In this document: piece after piece, positions 10,657 to 21,407 of the stretch
Position numbering within the stretch: the first letter of the stretch is position 1
Layout of the letters: each line of letters starts with the position of its first letter
Origin: Durusdinium trenchii
Lineage: Eukaryota > Sar > Dinophyceae > Suessiales > Symbiodiniaceae
Assembly (NCBI GenBank): GCA_963970005.1
Contig: CAXAMN010026772.1
Coordinates: 1-64,000 of the forward strand
Reading direction: 5' to 3'
Length of the DNA: 64,000 bases
Position numbers and translations under genes: made by a program
The notes under the pieces: generated by a model
Database searches by the model: none
Told to the model about the DNA's origin: nothing
Seen by the model: the letters and a program-made list of their open reading frames with translations, nothing else

Positions 10657-11177
10657 CTGAGAGTTCCGCGTGATGAACACGTCGGTAGGTTTATCGCGAG
10701 TGAATGTCACCGGTATATGGTCCTTTTGGACTGTTTTTCACCGGTGGGACAACCGCGTGGTAACACCAAAACATGGGCACTTTTGGTCACTGTCACAGGA
10801 CCTCTGTGCTGTCGCGTAGGTCTTGGTCTCGAGAGTAGTGACGCTTTTCAGTCAATTGGGTCCTGACTCTGAGCATGGTCTGTATTATATCCAGGACGAA
10901 GAAGTACCTGGACCCTCCAAGTGCCTCGGACAAAATTGGGTACACCTGTTTTATAGGTACTTTGGACTTTGGATAGGGTGCTTCGGAGGGTGCAGGGAGA
11001 GACTTGCACATACATACACAAGTATCAGTCGCAAGGATTTGTCTGTTGCGCAACAATAAATGTGAACCAAGTCCTCATGCAAAAAGCACACCAACAAACC
11101 ACCTACAATTACATCCATACCCTGGGATTAATGACCCTTTACCAAAGAACCACTGTTTCACTATGTCTTTGAAGGCT

Positions 11178-11474
11178 CTAGGGCATACGATCATCGATTC
11201 CATACCAATCATCTCTTGCCGGCGCTCGCTTCATCGTCGACCCGATCCGAGGGTCGTCACCTGGCGCCCGGGCACGATTCTTGCCAGGAGCATATTGCGC
11301 TTCGGCACCTGGGCCATCGGCAGTTCGCGAAAGGATGTGACGTCTCCCAATGGAAACCCGCCAAGGACCGGTGTGTTCACGCCGGCGTGAAGAAGTCGTC
11401 GACAGAATCATGCGATGGAGCTCCGAAAATGGGTACAAATAAGAGTTTTTGCATGCTTTTTGTAATAGAGTCAT
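11178..11474 (-). CDS. Coding region, frame uncertain
   Basis: Two minus frames are open and protein-like. One runs the whole length (includes RHILSRTADGPGAEAQY). Another covers 11240-11410 (includes LGDVTSFRELPMAQVPKRNM). Acceptor TTGTACCCATTTTCGGAG at 11427 and possible donors GTGAAC (11378) and GTGACG suggest two short exons here. Unknown function. Confidence 0.5.
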   Translation of the reverse strand: MTLLQKACKNSYLYPFSELHRMILSTTSSRRREHTGPWRVSIGRRHILSRTADGPGAEAQYAPGKNRARAPGDDPRIGSTMKRAPARDDWYGIDDRMP

Positions 11475-11949
11475 GTCCCATGTTCTAGATGATTCTAGTC
11501 TAGGGTACTTTGGAGGCTGCAGTTATATATTATACAGTTGCCCAAAATAGGGTCCAGGTCAAGGTATCTCCTTTTCGGATGGTTTTGGAAGTGAGCATCA
11601 AAATGCATCACACAAACCAACAAAAGCATGACCACCCCATTGACCAAGCCTCCGGGGTGAGAAGACCAGGGACTGCTCGAAGACCGCTCTCTCTCTCTCT
11701 CTCATATGGCAGAAGATACTGCCCACGCCAGGATTTTAGAACATGTTCCCAGCAGTATCATACCATTTGTGAGCCTATGTGAACCCACTCTTGGGCAACA
11801 ATTGGCAACAATGGCCGTGTTCGGACGCTCCACTCGGAGAGAACAAGTTTCAAACAAATACATATATACGATCATGAATCTACATCCTCGCCCTGGTGGT
11901 GTTCATCTGCACTGACTTTCCCTCTTTCGGGCTCCTGTCTGAAGGTAGT

Positions 11950-12240
11950 TAAGAACCCTCCGGCACCCACCCCAACATACCCCAACCACCCTTTTTGGGA
12001 TTTGGGATGACAGGAGCCCCAAAAATCTGGGGAACCACCCCCCAAACCCGTTCCGCCACCTCCCCAACCGTGCGCGGCGGAAACTGGGACTGCCGGACGG
12101 TCCGGGAGAGATCCGCCCGCCAAAGCGGCCAACATCGCCTCGGACGTCGACAGGCGCCATCGGGCCCATGGAGTCCATTCCGAATACCCCCACAACGGAG
12201 GCGCCAACGAAGGCGTGGATGGTGACCCTTGTGCTGATTT
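11950..12240 (-). CDS. Coding region open in three minus frames
   Basis: All three minus frames are open. The best by codon use includes TRVTIHAFVGASVVGVFGMD then SMGPMAPVDVRGDVGRFGG. Acceptor ACAAATCAG at about 12234. Long G runs (GGGTTTGGGGGGTGG) keep the frames open, so coding is supported only for the right half. Confidence 0.4.
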
Positions 12241-12316
12241 GTAGAGGATGTGATCCGTATACGGGACCATGCCATCCACTTCGTGACTTCGCGGCTCTGT
12301 AAATGTCCTTGGTTAC

Positions 12317-12430
12317 TTCGCGGCCTTTTCCAGCGGAAGACACCGCGATTGTCCGCAGAAGGAGGGTCGGCCACGGATGGGGTCGGGACGGAGCGGTCTT
12401 CGTTTCATCGACCATGCGGAGTTCCCCAGT
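12317..12430 (-). CDS. Internal exon, unknown protein
   Basis: 38 codons in phase 0: TGELRMVDETKTAPSRPHPW then PTLLLRTIAVSSAGKGRE. Acceptor GAGATGTTGAG, donor GTAACC. GC-rich codons. The frame remains open into the next region downstream. Confidence 0.6.
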
Positions 12431-12483
12431 CTCAACATCTCCCACTTATTTCTATTTTATTGTTTCTAATAGCTTCTTGTTAC

Positions 12484-12560
12484 TACTAGTAAGGCCCTTG
12501 CTCCTAGTAGCGATGCACTTGTTTCTAGTAGCGAACCTTGTTTCTAATACCAGAAACAGT
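12484..12560. repeat. CTACTAGTAG-type palindrome cluster
   Basis: Several copies of TTGTTTCTAGTAGCGA / CTCCTAGTAGCGATG. Same family as 21408, 36931, 45668 and 60987. Confidence 0.75.
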
Positions 12561-13036
12561 TCTGGTTGGAACCCAAGCCGTGGCGGAATTCCACTTGAGA
12601 TCCCTCTTAGGCAGTGGGGGGGAGTTCCAGAACTGTTTCGGGACTGGGTTTCCGGATAAAATGACCCGCTGGCCTTCTAAGACCATTAAACGGTACAAGT
12701 TCATGGGTTCGGTTTATATAGACCGCCCCATTGACTCATTTCATTGACACGTCTCATTGACCGTCCCATGTAGGACAATCATCCAGTCTCGAAAATTGGG
12801 ACGTCCTTGTGTCTTTCTCATCATTGGCTCAAAAGCACTGCAGCACTCTGCAGCCAATCTGTTTGACCATCTCTTGGGCCATGACTGATGCGACTAACTC
12901 TCTTCGAGGCAAGGCCTCACAAGGGGCGCACAAGGCAACTTGATCCGTGCAGCTGGGGACCTGCGGTATGCTTGTTTTTGCAGATTTGGGGCCTTGAACG
13001 AATGGATTTGGGAGGTCAATCTTTTCTGAGCCTTAC

Positions 13037-13159
13037 CCAAAAGGAGTCCAGATTGAGCTTCATGGGCGACCCTGATGATAGTTGACACCCGGGAGTGTTC
13101 AATCCGAGTGAACTTCCAATAGCTGCTTTCTTGGAAGTCCAACTTGTCATCCAAACCCA
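13037..13159 (-). CDS. Internal exon with consensus donor
   Basis: 40 codons: GLDDKLDFQESSYWKFTRIE then HSRVSTIIRVAHEAQSGLLL. Acceptor GTTGAGTCTTTTGAG with two leading bases, donor G|GTAAGG with one spare base. Soluble, mixed alpha/beta composition; no family recognised. Confidence 0.65.
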
Positions 13160-13272
13160 CTCAAAAGACTCAACGTGACAAGGAATGGCATAGGAATGGC
13201 AAACATCTTTCCTTCATGGAGATTCATACCTATGCCGCCCCATTGACCCCCGTGGCACCACCCCCAATTGAT

Positions 13273-13312
13273 ACATGGCAGTCCCAGACAGGTCGCGTCT
13301 GGGATAGACCTC
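13273..13312. repeat. Partial copy, GTCCCATGGGTCGTGTCTGGG family
   Basis: ATGGCAGTCCCAGACAGGTCGCGTCTGGG, one arm of the element seen whole at 28361. 13320-14170 otherwise holds no exon-like island. Confidence 0.6.
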
Positions 13313-14179
13313 ATCATCCGACATAATCCAACGGGAGCTCTGTGGCTGGGATGTCTATTTCTCGGAGTTTTCACAAAACTGAGACGTCCGGACCTCTTCA
13401 TTTCATCTGCCAGGACCTTCTCAGTAACCGAACTTCAGGGTTGGTATATGTGACTGCTATGCAGTCCCACTGGTAACGACTCCTTCAGGGGATCTTCCAA
13501 ACCTAACAAGTCCTATCTATGGTCTACGTGACCCAACGTGACCAGACTTCAGTGACCGACCCGCCACGTTCACGAGATCGTGACCCTCTGGGTCACTGGG
13601 TCACGGTCCTGGGTCTCGTCGTGTGTGTCGACCGATCCGACTTCTGACCGAACAGATCTGTTGGACTCATCGAAGCCCCTTTTTCTATCGTTTCAGCTGG
13701 GCTATGCGGTTATTGTGATATAACAGTTGTTTCATGTTGTTTCACTATATAGTATACTATATATTGTAAGTAACTGGCTGGTTCAAAATCTATGTGTTCC
13801 ATCCAAGAGCCATCGCCAAACCCTATCATGATGTCCATGGGCAGCATGGGTGTGTTTCTCGAATGAGGTTGAGCTTTTGACACAGCTCTCAGAATGAAGT
13901 CGGGTCTAGGTCAACAGCTCTCCCTCTTCGCCTTTCCTTCCCATGGCGTGGAGTGAGTTGGCACTTGGGATCTTCATCGCTGTGCGGACAGCAGGGTGAG
14001 CAAGGGGATCCAGGCGGTGGATCCAGTCACAAGTATAGAAATACAGTGATTTCAACGACCGAGGCTCCAAGCAGCTTCTACAGTAGTTGGGGTGGGTTTA
14101 CTATCGGAGGTACTTGGCGCACTAGAGGAGCAAATGGCACAAGTCCCAAGTTTGCTGGTTTATACAGACTCCCTGGGCA

Positions 14180-14300
14180 CAGGTGGTACAGGTGCCATCG
14201 AACCTGTGCTTTCAGTTCACTGTGTTTTTGGTACCAGCAGCTTCCAAGGGGTCATCGATGGAAGTCTGTACACTCCCGCAGGATCTCCACTGTACAGCCC
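14180..14300. repeat. Repeat copy, plus orientation
   Basis: Includes CAGCTTCCAAGGGGTCATCGATGGAAG. It is similar, in opposite orientation, to 14835-14905, and the two copies read alike (SFQGVIDGSLYT and TFKGVTNGSPYT). The plus frame is open for 78 codons, so a decayed coding repeat is possible. Confidence 0.6.
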
Positions 14301-14834
14301 TTGGCATTGTCATTGTCTAGCTAGTTGAACCAGAGTGGTTACCTAAATAACCAAACGCTCCAAACTCAAAACCTAGAGAATTGAGCAGAGGATTCGGGTC
14401 CAGGATCCAGACTTCACGTCTTCGCGAGACCAATCGACCCAAAGGGTCGGTTCCGATTCCTTAGAAGTGCAGTGATGTGGCTCCTTCCTTCGTACCTCCT
14501 CGGGTTCAGTATGACGGGACACTCCGGTCGCACCGGGACTTAGGGATTCCCCCTGCCTCGGGAACGAAGGTAGAGGATCGCAGGCCTTGGAACAGTGGCA
14601 ATCTCAGCAAATGCATGGAAAAAGGCAAGGCTCCCTGGCTCCCTGCTTCTTTTTGTCCAAAGATTGACATGCTGGGGTTTTCCCATCCCCTGCTTGAACA
14701 GTATCTTTTGAGTCTTGGAGTCTCTGGTGTATCTCTCAGCCCATGTGCATTGATATAGCTGGGTCTAAGATTATCCGAATAGAAAGTTTAACATAAAAAT
14801 GTCAAACCCCCAACAATCATTCATACCTGGACCT

Positions 14835-14905
14835 TCAAGGGGTGTCCAATGGAGGTCCCTTAGTGGTGTAGGGGCTTCCATTGGTGACCCCTTTGAAGGT
14901 GCTGG
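14835..14905. repeat. Repeat copy, minus orientation
   Basis: Inverted partner of 14180-14300; a third related piece with TCCAATGGAGATCCTCC...TCCATTGG lies at 34918-34976. Confidence 0.6.
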
Positions 14906-14966
14906 TAGTAAGATTCTCTTGAGAGTGACGAAGCCTTAGTTGGGCCATTGTGGATCTGGTCCAGAC

Positions 14967-15099
14967 CTGGTCAGCCAAACTGGTACGAGTTGACAGGTGA
15001 CCCATCGAATCATCGCCTTCCAATGCCAAAACGATCCAAAACTCCTTCACTTTTGAACGAAGCCAACCAACATGCTCTGTTGTTTGTTTTTTTGTTCCG
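14967..15099 (-). CDS. Internal exon, unknown protein
   Basis: 44 codons: GTKKQTTEHVGWLRSKVKEF then WIVLALEGDDSMGHLSTRTS. Strong acceptor TCTAACACTTTCAG (one leading base), donor GTCTGG in phase 0. Codons end more in T than in neighbouring exons. Confidence 0.55.
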
Positions 15100-15659
15100 C
15101 TGAAAGTGTTAGACCAAGAAACACTCAAACATGATGGCCAACCGAAATTGTGTGATCACAAGGAGGAAAATCTCAAGTTCTTGACTCACTACTTGAGGAT
15201 GATGCGACGATTCTCAAACCCAGGGACATGTCACTGAGTGACACTGAAAGTAGAATCAGTGGTTTCCTACCCAACTGCTCCATGGTGGTCAATAATATGA
15301 CACACCGAAACAACACTCAAACTTTGACTAAAGCCATCAAGTGTTTTTTCACCGAGGATTTTTTTTCACACCGCATGTTTTTTTTTAAATGTAAAAACAC
15401 TGAGGAAGTTCCAGGTATGACACACTGAAACAACACTAAAGCCAACCAAATCTGTCATGTTGCGCGGCCATTTGTTGGCGGCGTTGCCGGTCAATGATGG
15501 GGCTGCTCAGCCACCTGCTGTTGATCAGGCCCCTTAAATTCCCTTACCGTTACCCAGATGCCCCCCCAAATGCTCCGTTCACCAGCGACGGACCAGTGAC
15601 TCAACACACCGGTGACTCGTTTCGGGTCCAGACCCCTCCAAAGAATTTGGGTCCGACTG

Positions 15660-15791
15660 AACGGTGCATCCAGACTGTGCGTCTGGGTGGTCATTTGGGG
15701 GGCGCTGGGCAACCAGAACCGCCCAAGTTCTCGGTGGACTCTCAACCGCCACCTTCGCCCCTTGGTCCAGTGGATGAAGAACCAGGAAAAC
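15660..15791 (-). CDS. Internal exon, Trp/Arg-rich
   Basis: Reads FSWFFIHWTKGRRWRLRVHR then ELGRFWLPSAPQMTTQTHS. Acceptor CTCTTCCTGCCACAGCCCGGTAG is strong (one leading base); the 3' end is not determined, GTTGCC being one option. A plus-strand frame of 151 codons over 15494-15949 is open but has weaker codon use. Confidence 0.5.
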
Positions 15792-16079
15792 CTACCGGGC
15801 TGTGGCAGGAAGAGCACCTGCCTCGGAAAATGGATACAAGCACCTGTCTTTATAGGGTCATGTCATGTTCCATTCCTATGGCATATGGTGCTTGGGAGGG
15901 TCCAGGTATAGTTGTCATCCTCAGAGGCAAAATGGAATACTTGTCATGAACTATATATATCTCCTATGATCTCCTATGCATCTGCTCTGGAGTGTCTCTT
16001 CGTTCCCATCGGATGACACGATGTCAGGTCCTCACTTCCAGAATTCCTCCGGCCTTCACCATCCTGTGAGTGTGTTGAC

Positions 16080-16270
16080 CAGGGCGGCCATGAACACCAC
16101 ATCAAACCGCTGGACCGAACACGTCTCTGTGGCTGCACCGGACTCTACCCTGACCGGTAGACCTGACTCATGTGGCTCCCCGGAACGGGTCCGAGTCCGT
16201 GCCAGTTCGGGTCGAGCTCGGGGAGCCCAGTGGCCAAGCACTGCCATCCATACGGCAGCAGCGACAAAGC
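16080..16270 (-). CDS. Internal exon, unknown protein
   Basis: 63 codons: FVAAAVWMAVLGHWAPRARP, ELARTRTRSGEPHESG, then ESGAATETCSVQRFDVVFMA. Acceptor CGCCTTCCAG with two leading bases, donor GTCAAC in phase 0. GC-rich codons over the full length. The first ten residues are hydrophobic. Confidence 0.65.
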
Positions 16271-16366
16271 CTGGAAGGCGGCCGATTCGGCCCCGTGACG
16301 AGCGTGACGAGTGCTGACCATCCCTCGACTCAACCGGATCCAGGATCCGACGGAAGGTACCAAACC

Positions 16367-16460
16367 GGTTCGGTACGACTGGACCCGACGTGCCATGGCA
16401 CATAACAGTGGAGACAACACTTCACCGTACCTGAGGTTCGGTACGACTGGATGGAAAGAG
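16367..16460. repeat. AGGTTCGGTACGACTGG motif block
   Basis: Two copies of GGTTCGGTACGACTGGA around 16368 and 16434. The same motif is found at 20536, 28076, 28140 and 58430, often paired with its reverse complement. Confidence 0.7.
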
Positions 16461-16736
16461 AAAGAAACAAGCACTTCTGGCACACAAGACCACCCCAACT
16501 CTGAACCATTTGAGGCATGTGATATCGCTGAGGTGCTCGATTTGGTAACATGTTTGGGTGACATCCCGGACGTGATCTGTGATGATTCCATCCTCAAAAC
16601 CTGGGCCAAATCCGGGAAGTTCATCACAACTGAACAACGAGGCATTGGACTCCACAAGTTACAGTCAAGAACTTCGAGGACAGTTGTAGGACAGTTATAC
16701 TTATACAACAGGAATACACTACAGTATTTAACTTAA
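16440..16736. other. Coding-like on both strands
   Basis: Plus strand: EACDIAEVLDLVTCLGDIPD then VICDDSILKTWAKSGKF. Minus strand: SCDELPGFGPGFEDGIITDH, with acceptor TTGACTGTAACTTGTGGAG near 16651. Both read as plausible proteins. By context I favour minus, by residue pattern plus; not resolved. Confidence 0.4.
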
Positions 16737-17316
16737 ATCACACACACACAAGTAGACATACATAGACCGCCATAGACCCCTTGTTTGGGATGTCCATAGA
16801 GCTTGCTGAGGGGTGGCATGGAGTAACCCCGACCATACGTCCTTGTTTAAGACCTGACCCAACTGCTTGCGCTGCTTGGTACCTCAAAACATGGGCTGGT
16901 TCGCACCATGTCGTACCATGCGCTCCTTGGTGAAGGGTCCTGTCCGACTCCGTGTACGGTTTCAGGCCAAACCTTCTTTTGATCGACACCAATGAGGTCA
17001 GTGGATGGTCTGGGATATGTCAACCCAAAGGCCCACTTAAGACCCCCCCCTACTGCGCCTTTAAGAATCATGTTCACTCCCCGTTCACAGGCTCCGTGCA
17101 AAAAGGGCAGTCCTGCTCCCCTGGTTCAACCGGATTGGACCCCTATTTTGAGCGTTAAACAAGAAATGTTAGTTCGCAATTCCGATTTCAAACATCCCAA
17201 GTCTTGCACCCAAAGGTTACCCGAGTTTACCCGATCTGACGAACGCATAAGAAAGCAAGTCCTGGCCTTGGGCTGGCATCAGGTTCGTGATGCTATCTGT
17301 CGTGCCTGAGTTTTTC

Positions 17317-17565
17317 CTACATTTGGATTTGGATCGCCACTCTCCGAGCGTCACCGATCTTTAACCACTTATCTAGGTCCTCTATAGGTCCCCAAAAAGC
17401 ACCTTGAAAAGTTCGTGGGATCTCTAACCCTTGGCGACCGATTCCTGCATTTTTTGCAGGGAAAAAAAGCCCGTCACCTGTACCAGTGGTTTTCGCCCCA
17501 CGCACCATCGACGGACTTTTAGGGAGGTCCCTCGCCGGGCCCATCCGCTCGCCTCGAGCGGCCAT
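17317..17565 (-). CDS. Possible exon with ATG
   Basis: 82 open codons starting MAARGERMGPARDLPKSPSM and including TGTGDGLFFPAKNAGIGRQG. The ATG follows GCGCGCTCGAAG, which could be an acceptor instead of a start context. GTGACG at about 17475 could end the exon early. Upstream, 17577-17612 holds a direct duplication of GACCTGGACGGGTG. Confidence 0.5.
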   Translation of the reverse strand: MAARGERMGPARDLPKSPSMVRGAKTTGTGDGLFFPAKNAGIGRQGLEIPRTFQGAFWGPIEDLDKWLKIGDARRVAIQIQM

Positions 17566-17779
17566 CTTCGAGCGCGCCGACCTGGACGGGTGCGGCCGAC
17601 CTGGACGGGTGGCCCTAGACCATGGACATTGACCCTATTCTAAGCAATAGACAATCTGTACCATAACTGTATACCGTCTATATCCATCTATCCATCATGA
17701 TCAAAGGAAAAGAAGAAGGACTCAAATAGAGATCCCACTGATCCCCCACCCGCCGCTGTCCAACATATCCCTCGAGCAC

Positions 17780-18056
17780 TCAATCTGTCCACCAGTTGAT
17801 CGTTGATCGCTTTGGAATGTTGACCAACATGGCCAAGCGGGCGGTTCCCACCATTTTTGGGATTCCAATGCCCCCCGGTCGTTTTGGCCACAGCCTCCAA
17901 ACGGGGACCGTTCGAACACAAGGCGCTCCCACCTTGCCATGGCGAAACGTACAAAAGCGCCCTCTGTCGCCCGAACTCTTGAGCCAGGTCTCCGGCGAAA
18001 CATGCACGGTCCCCCCTGCGCAAAGATGTTTGGGCGTTTTTGGGGAGTGGCCATAA
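17780..18056 (-). CDS. Coding-like segment open in all minus frames
   Basis: All three minus frames, and one plus frame, are open. Best candidates: CTFRHGKVGAPCVRTVPVW with KMVGTARLAMLVNIPK, or LAQEFGRQRALLYVSPWQGG. The coding frame cannot be chosen by eye. Confidence 0.4.
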
Positions 18057-18620
18057 GAGATATGTTGTGAAAATGTCTATAGTCTGAGCAAATTGTCTGG
18101 AGAGATGTTATGCTTTCTGAGAAGCAAGCAACTAGCCCAAAAGAATTGACCGATAAAGAATCAAAGATTTAAGCACAACATGAGAAGCCGAGGACGGCTT
18201 GGAGGTGAGCCAAATGAGCTGAAGGGTTGCACAGGTTCCTTCTTCTGTCTCTTGATGGAGCATGTAACGTGCAAGTCTCATCAACCCTATCCCCTACTGT
18301 TGACCAAAGAAAAAACCTGCACATGGATAAACATCCAACGATATATTTTACTGGATTCTAGGGCCGGTGAACATGCTGCAAAATGCCATATATGTGTGTG
18401 TTCCCTCTGTAAAAGTATAAGACCCTATAGGGATCCGTTTTCGTTCCGAACCTGAGGTACCGGTGCATGCGTTGTCTCCACTGTTATGTCCTTCCCGCTG
18501 CTATGTCTTGCCGGTGCCCGAACGTCGGGCTCCAGGAGGATACCGAACCTGAGAAGCTTCGACGATATCGTTTTGGGATGTGCCGACCTATCAAAGAGTG
18601 AACGAACAAAGGGCTCTTAC

Positions 18621-18697
18621 CTGATACGTCGTTAAATGCTTTGCCCCAAAATTCCGCATGGGGGGACACTTCAGTGTTTAAACATTCCCAAACATTT
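18621..18697 (-). CDS. Internal exon with GTAAGA donor
   Basis: 25 codons: NVWECLNTEVSPHAEFWGKA then FNDVS. Acceptor GTCTTTTTTGAG (one leading base), donor G|GTAAGA (one spare base). Both sites near consensus. Unknown function. Confidence 0.6.
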
Positions 18698-18776
18698 CTC
18701 AAAAAAGACTTCACAACCCCTTGGTGTTTTTGTGTGTGCTTATCACAAAACACAATGATACAAATTGAAAGGCTTC

Positions 18777-18876
18777 TTCAAGCCTGTTCCCTTTTTGCGA
18801 GGCGGTCTGGTGGTTCAGCCCAGCGGTCGATTTTTGGGCCAAGAGCTGGTGGCAGCCACACGCAAAAGATCACCAC
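18777..18876 (-). CDS. Exon, possibly terminal
   Basis: Reads VVIFCVWLPPALGPKIDRWA then EPPDRLAKREQA and a TGA stop. Acceptor TTACGTCCAG, phase 0. A hydrophobic start followed by a charged end. The stop may be real or may lie past an unseen donor. Confidence 0.5.
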
Positions 18877-19329
18877 CTGGACGTAAGTCATTATAGTCAT
18901 ATATGATATTAACATAATAGTCATATATATATATAAACTAGCGAACACAACACATGTATATAATGAAAATAATTGTGTTGTCTTGTTCTTGCTTGTTTCA
19001 TTGTACTTACAGTATGTTTCAAATAATTCTATGACTCTATGATGTTCTGTGACATTCTATGACCCATGACAAAGTGACATAAAAGACTGGAGGAAATGGA
19101 ATTTATACTATATACACTCCATAAGTCTACTGGAGGCACCGCTGGCATGGTGTTGATTGACAAGACGATGCTACCTCAAACATACTCTGCAACATCTGCC
19201 CTGCAAAAGGTCTCCAATGTCCCATCAGGCCTCATAAAAATGGAACATGGAATGATTAACTTGGTTCAGGCCCTTAGCCACTTAGCAGGAGCTAAGCTGC
19301 CCAGTCCAAGACCGAGCCTTCCAGAGGAA

Positions 19330-19650
19330 TCACCGCCTGGTCCAGTCAACAAAAAGGGTGGCATGGCTCTGCTGGAGGTGTGCCGGACACCAACGGATGA
19401 GGTCTCTGATTTTCCTATCACAGCTGTCTACCACGATCATCCGTCCTGGGTGTCCTGTCAGTTCGGTGCATCGGTAGTGCAGGGTCGTCTCGGACCCGAA
19501 GACCCGTTGGAAGCGACCGAAGTGGCCCAAGTGATGATCTTCACAGAGCAACTGCCGGTATCGGTCTGGACCGGAATCTGAAGGGCACGCAGTGGCACAG
19601 CGGATGCCTGAGATTTTCCGCTGTAGAATCAACGCCGAAATCGGATCACC
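19330..19650 (-). CDS. Long exon-like region
   Basis: About 105 codons: FHDTPLGDPISALILQRKIS, PDRYRQLLCEDHHLGHFGRF, RMIVVDSCDRKIRDLIRWCP. GC-rich codons and a CG|GTGATT end. The plus strand over 19120-19581 is also open for 150 codons (includes SWVSCQFGASVVQGRLGPED), so strand is not certain. Rich in His/Cys; no family recognised. Confidence 0.5.
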   Translation of the reverse strand, partial: GDPISALILQRKISGIRCATACPSDSGPDRYRQLLCEDHHLGHFGRFQRVFGSETTLHYRCTELTGHPGRMIVVDSCDRKIRDLIRWCPAHLQQSHATLFVDWTRR

Positions 19651-19814
19651 CAGCGGCGTGTCGTGGAACATCCAGTCACCTTTTGATAGCATTCTGGAGT
19701 AACATGACCATATGCTCTCAGCACAGGTAGGAGTATGTGTCAAGGTCACTGCATTTATCCACTCAGAGTCCTCCATGTTGTTTTTTGTGCTATTTGGCTA
19801 TTTGTACGAGTAAC

Positions 19815-20095
19815 ATGGATGATGTTCATCCCCGATATGGAGCTGCTGTTGAAGCTTACATATCACATACCCAGTATGGAGACGGATCTCGTAAGAATCC
19901 CAAACAAAGACAACGACACAACGTCATCATTGGTTCAGCTCAGGAAACAAATGGTCTTGGAAGGGCTTTAACGAGTTTGTTACAGTTCCTAAACACATGA
20001 AGGAAGTTCACGCTGAAGCTCGAACTTCCTCGAAGGCATCTGCTTGGCTCAACGAAAACTATCCCACAGATCCTTCGTCACAAACAGAGACACCA
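19815..20095 (+). pseudogene. Plus-strand coding remnant, two frames
   Basis: Plus frame one reads MDDVHPRYGAAVEAYISHTQ then YGDGSRKNPKQRQR; from about 19930 a second plus frame continues with HWFSSGNKWSWKGFNEFVTV then PKHMKEVHAEARTSSKASAW. Two good segments in different frames with no room for a normal intron suggest a frameshifted remnant, perhaps of a mobile element. Codons are AT-richer than in the minus exons. Confidence 0.4.
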
Positions 20096-20105
20096 AAGAG
20101 CTCAC

Positions 20106-20270
20106 GAACTGAGGCAGGTCCGGGACGCTGTGCCATTGCCTGTGCCGAGTTGTTCCATCTCAAAACCCCGGTCCGGCATCGTTAATTGTCCGTCACTTAA
20201 AAAGCTGGCTGAGCCCAAGCGATCTTCAAATGAGCGGGGAACGTTCTGCGACGGATCAGGCTTGGAAGAT
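20106..20270 (-). CDS. Internal exon with GTGAGC donor
   Basis: 54 codons: SSKPDPSQNVPRSFEDRLGS, ASFLSDGQLTMPDRGFEMEQ, LGTGNGTASRTCLS. One leading base after GATACTCAG fits the two spare bases of 20454-20490; donor TC|GTGAGC. Low-complexity, likely disordered. Unknown function. Confidence 0.6.
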
Positions 20271-20453
20271 CTGAGTATCTGAGTCTCCGCACACCCAGTG
20301 AACAAGTGTGAACAAACGTGAACTTTCTGCCGGTGAACGGCGTTTTGCTTTGGAAGACCTACGTAGTACCGTGAAAAAACAAAACAAAAAAGGAAGAAGC
20401 GGATTTCAATCAGCCAGTCCCATTCAGGGTCCATCAGTATACGTCCATCACAC

Positions 20454-20490
20454 GCATGGTCCATCCTGCGGAGGTGTTCGTCCAACGAGA
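20454..20490 (-). CDS. Very short exon
   Basis: 11 codons (SLDEHLRRMDH). Acceptor CCCTCCGCGCCAG, donor GC|GTGTGA. Phase-compatible with 20106-20270. Short, so chance is hard to exclude. Confidence 0.45.
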
Positions 20491-20879
20491 CTGGCGCGGA
20501 GGGTCCCTGGACTCCTTGGACCGTCTGCAAGGGTCCAGTGGTACCGAACCTGAGAAGGTGGCAGTGGATGTCACCGGGTAAAAATCATCATGTAGATCTT
20601 CAAAGATGTGCATCAACATGCATAACGAAAACCGACCAAAGCCTGTGACCACCCCATTGACCAAGCCTCCAAGCCGAAAGCAAATGGATCAACAAGGGTA
20701 CTTTGCCTGACTCCCTCGTTTTTTCCAGATGAAAAAAAACAAGGTTAACCTATTTTCCATCTGTTCCACCTCTCCAGCTATGTCTCGCGATGGCATCACG
20801 AAAACACTCAGGATCGAATTCTTAGGGCGTCCCCAATCCCCCAACAAAGGTTAAACGTGATCCACTTGTCCTGGATACT

Positions 20880-21023
20880 TTGGAGAGTCCAGGTATTGAG
20901 CTGAGAAGAACTTTCGTCTCGGATACTTCACGAATCAGCTGAGTAAAACATGCAGCTTTCGACCAGGTCGATGGATTTACCAGCCATGTGGGGGGGCGGA
21001 GAACTCCCCAGCCAGGTCGCTCC
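20880..21023 (-). CDS. Open minus frame, weak
   Basis: Starts MERPGWGVLRPPTWLVNPST and continues SKAACFTQLIREVSETKVLL. No clear splice sites; runs into a repeat-like CTTTGGAGAGTCCAG. Confidence 0.3.
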
Positions 21024-21095
21024 ATGTTTCAACTGGAATGTGGATACCCCCGGGCCCCGGGCTTATTGCTTTTTTCTAACCACTAGCTAGTTTAC

Positions 21096-21132
21096 TTCCG
21101 CTTCTCCAGCCTCGCCGGAGTCCGGCGCGACG
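21096..21132 (-). CDS. Micro-exon, acidic
   Basis: 12 codons VAPDSGEAGEAE, all ending in G, C or A. Acceptor TTGGTCCAGCCAG (one leading base), donor GTAAAC. Confidence 0.4.
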
Positions 21133-21407
21133 CTGGCTGGACCAAAGACTCCCGCTTTTTTCTTTTTTTTTTCGCAAAGAAAACACATCCCCAAAGTTGG
21201 GTCTGGCTCGCTCAAGCTGTTTTTGTTGAAACGTCAGGGAATCCAAAAAACTTCAACTCCACCTCTCCATGGAAGGAACTCAGGACCCACCGTTAGGTAC
21301 TGAAGCTCTCCACCACACACGGACCATCCTGTTTGCGTGTCCTGGCTGGAGATCCCAGGTGCGCTAGTTGCATAGGCCATAGAGCATTGGATACCGGATG
21401 GTCCAGG

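Noticed and set aside
16145-16708. 187-codon minus open frame
   Set aside because: It crosses the AGGTTCGGTACGACTGG repeat blocks and runs in a different frame from the better exon 16080-16270.
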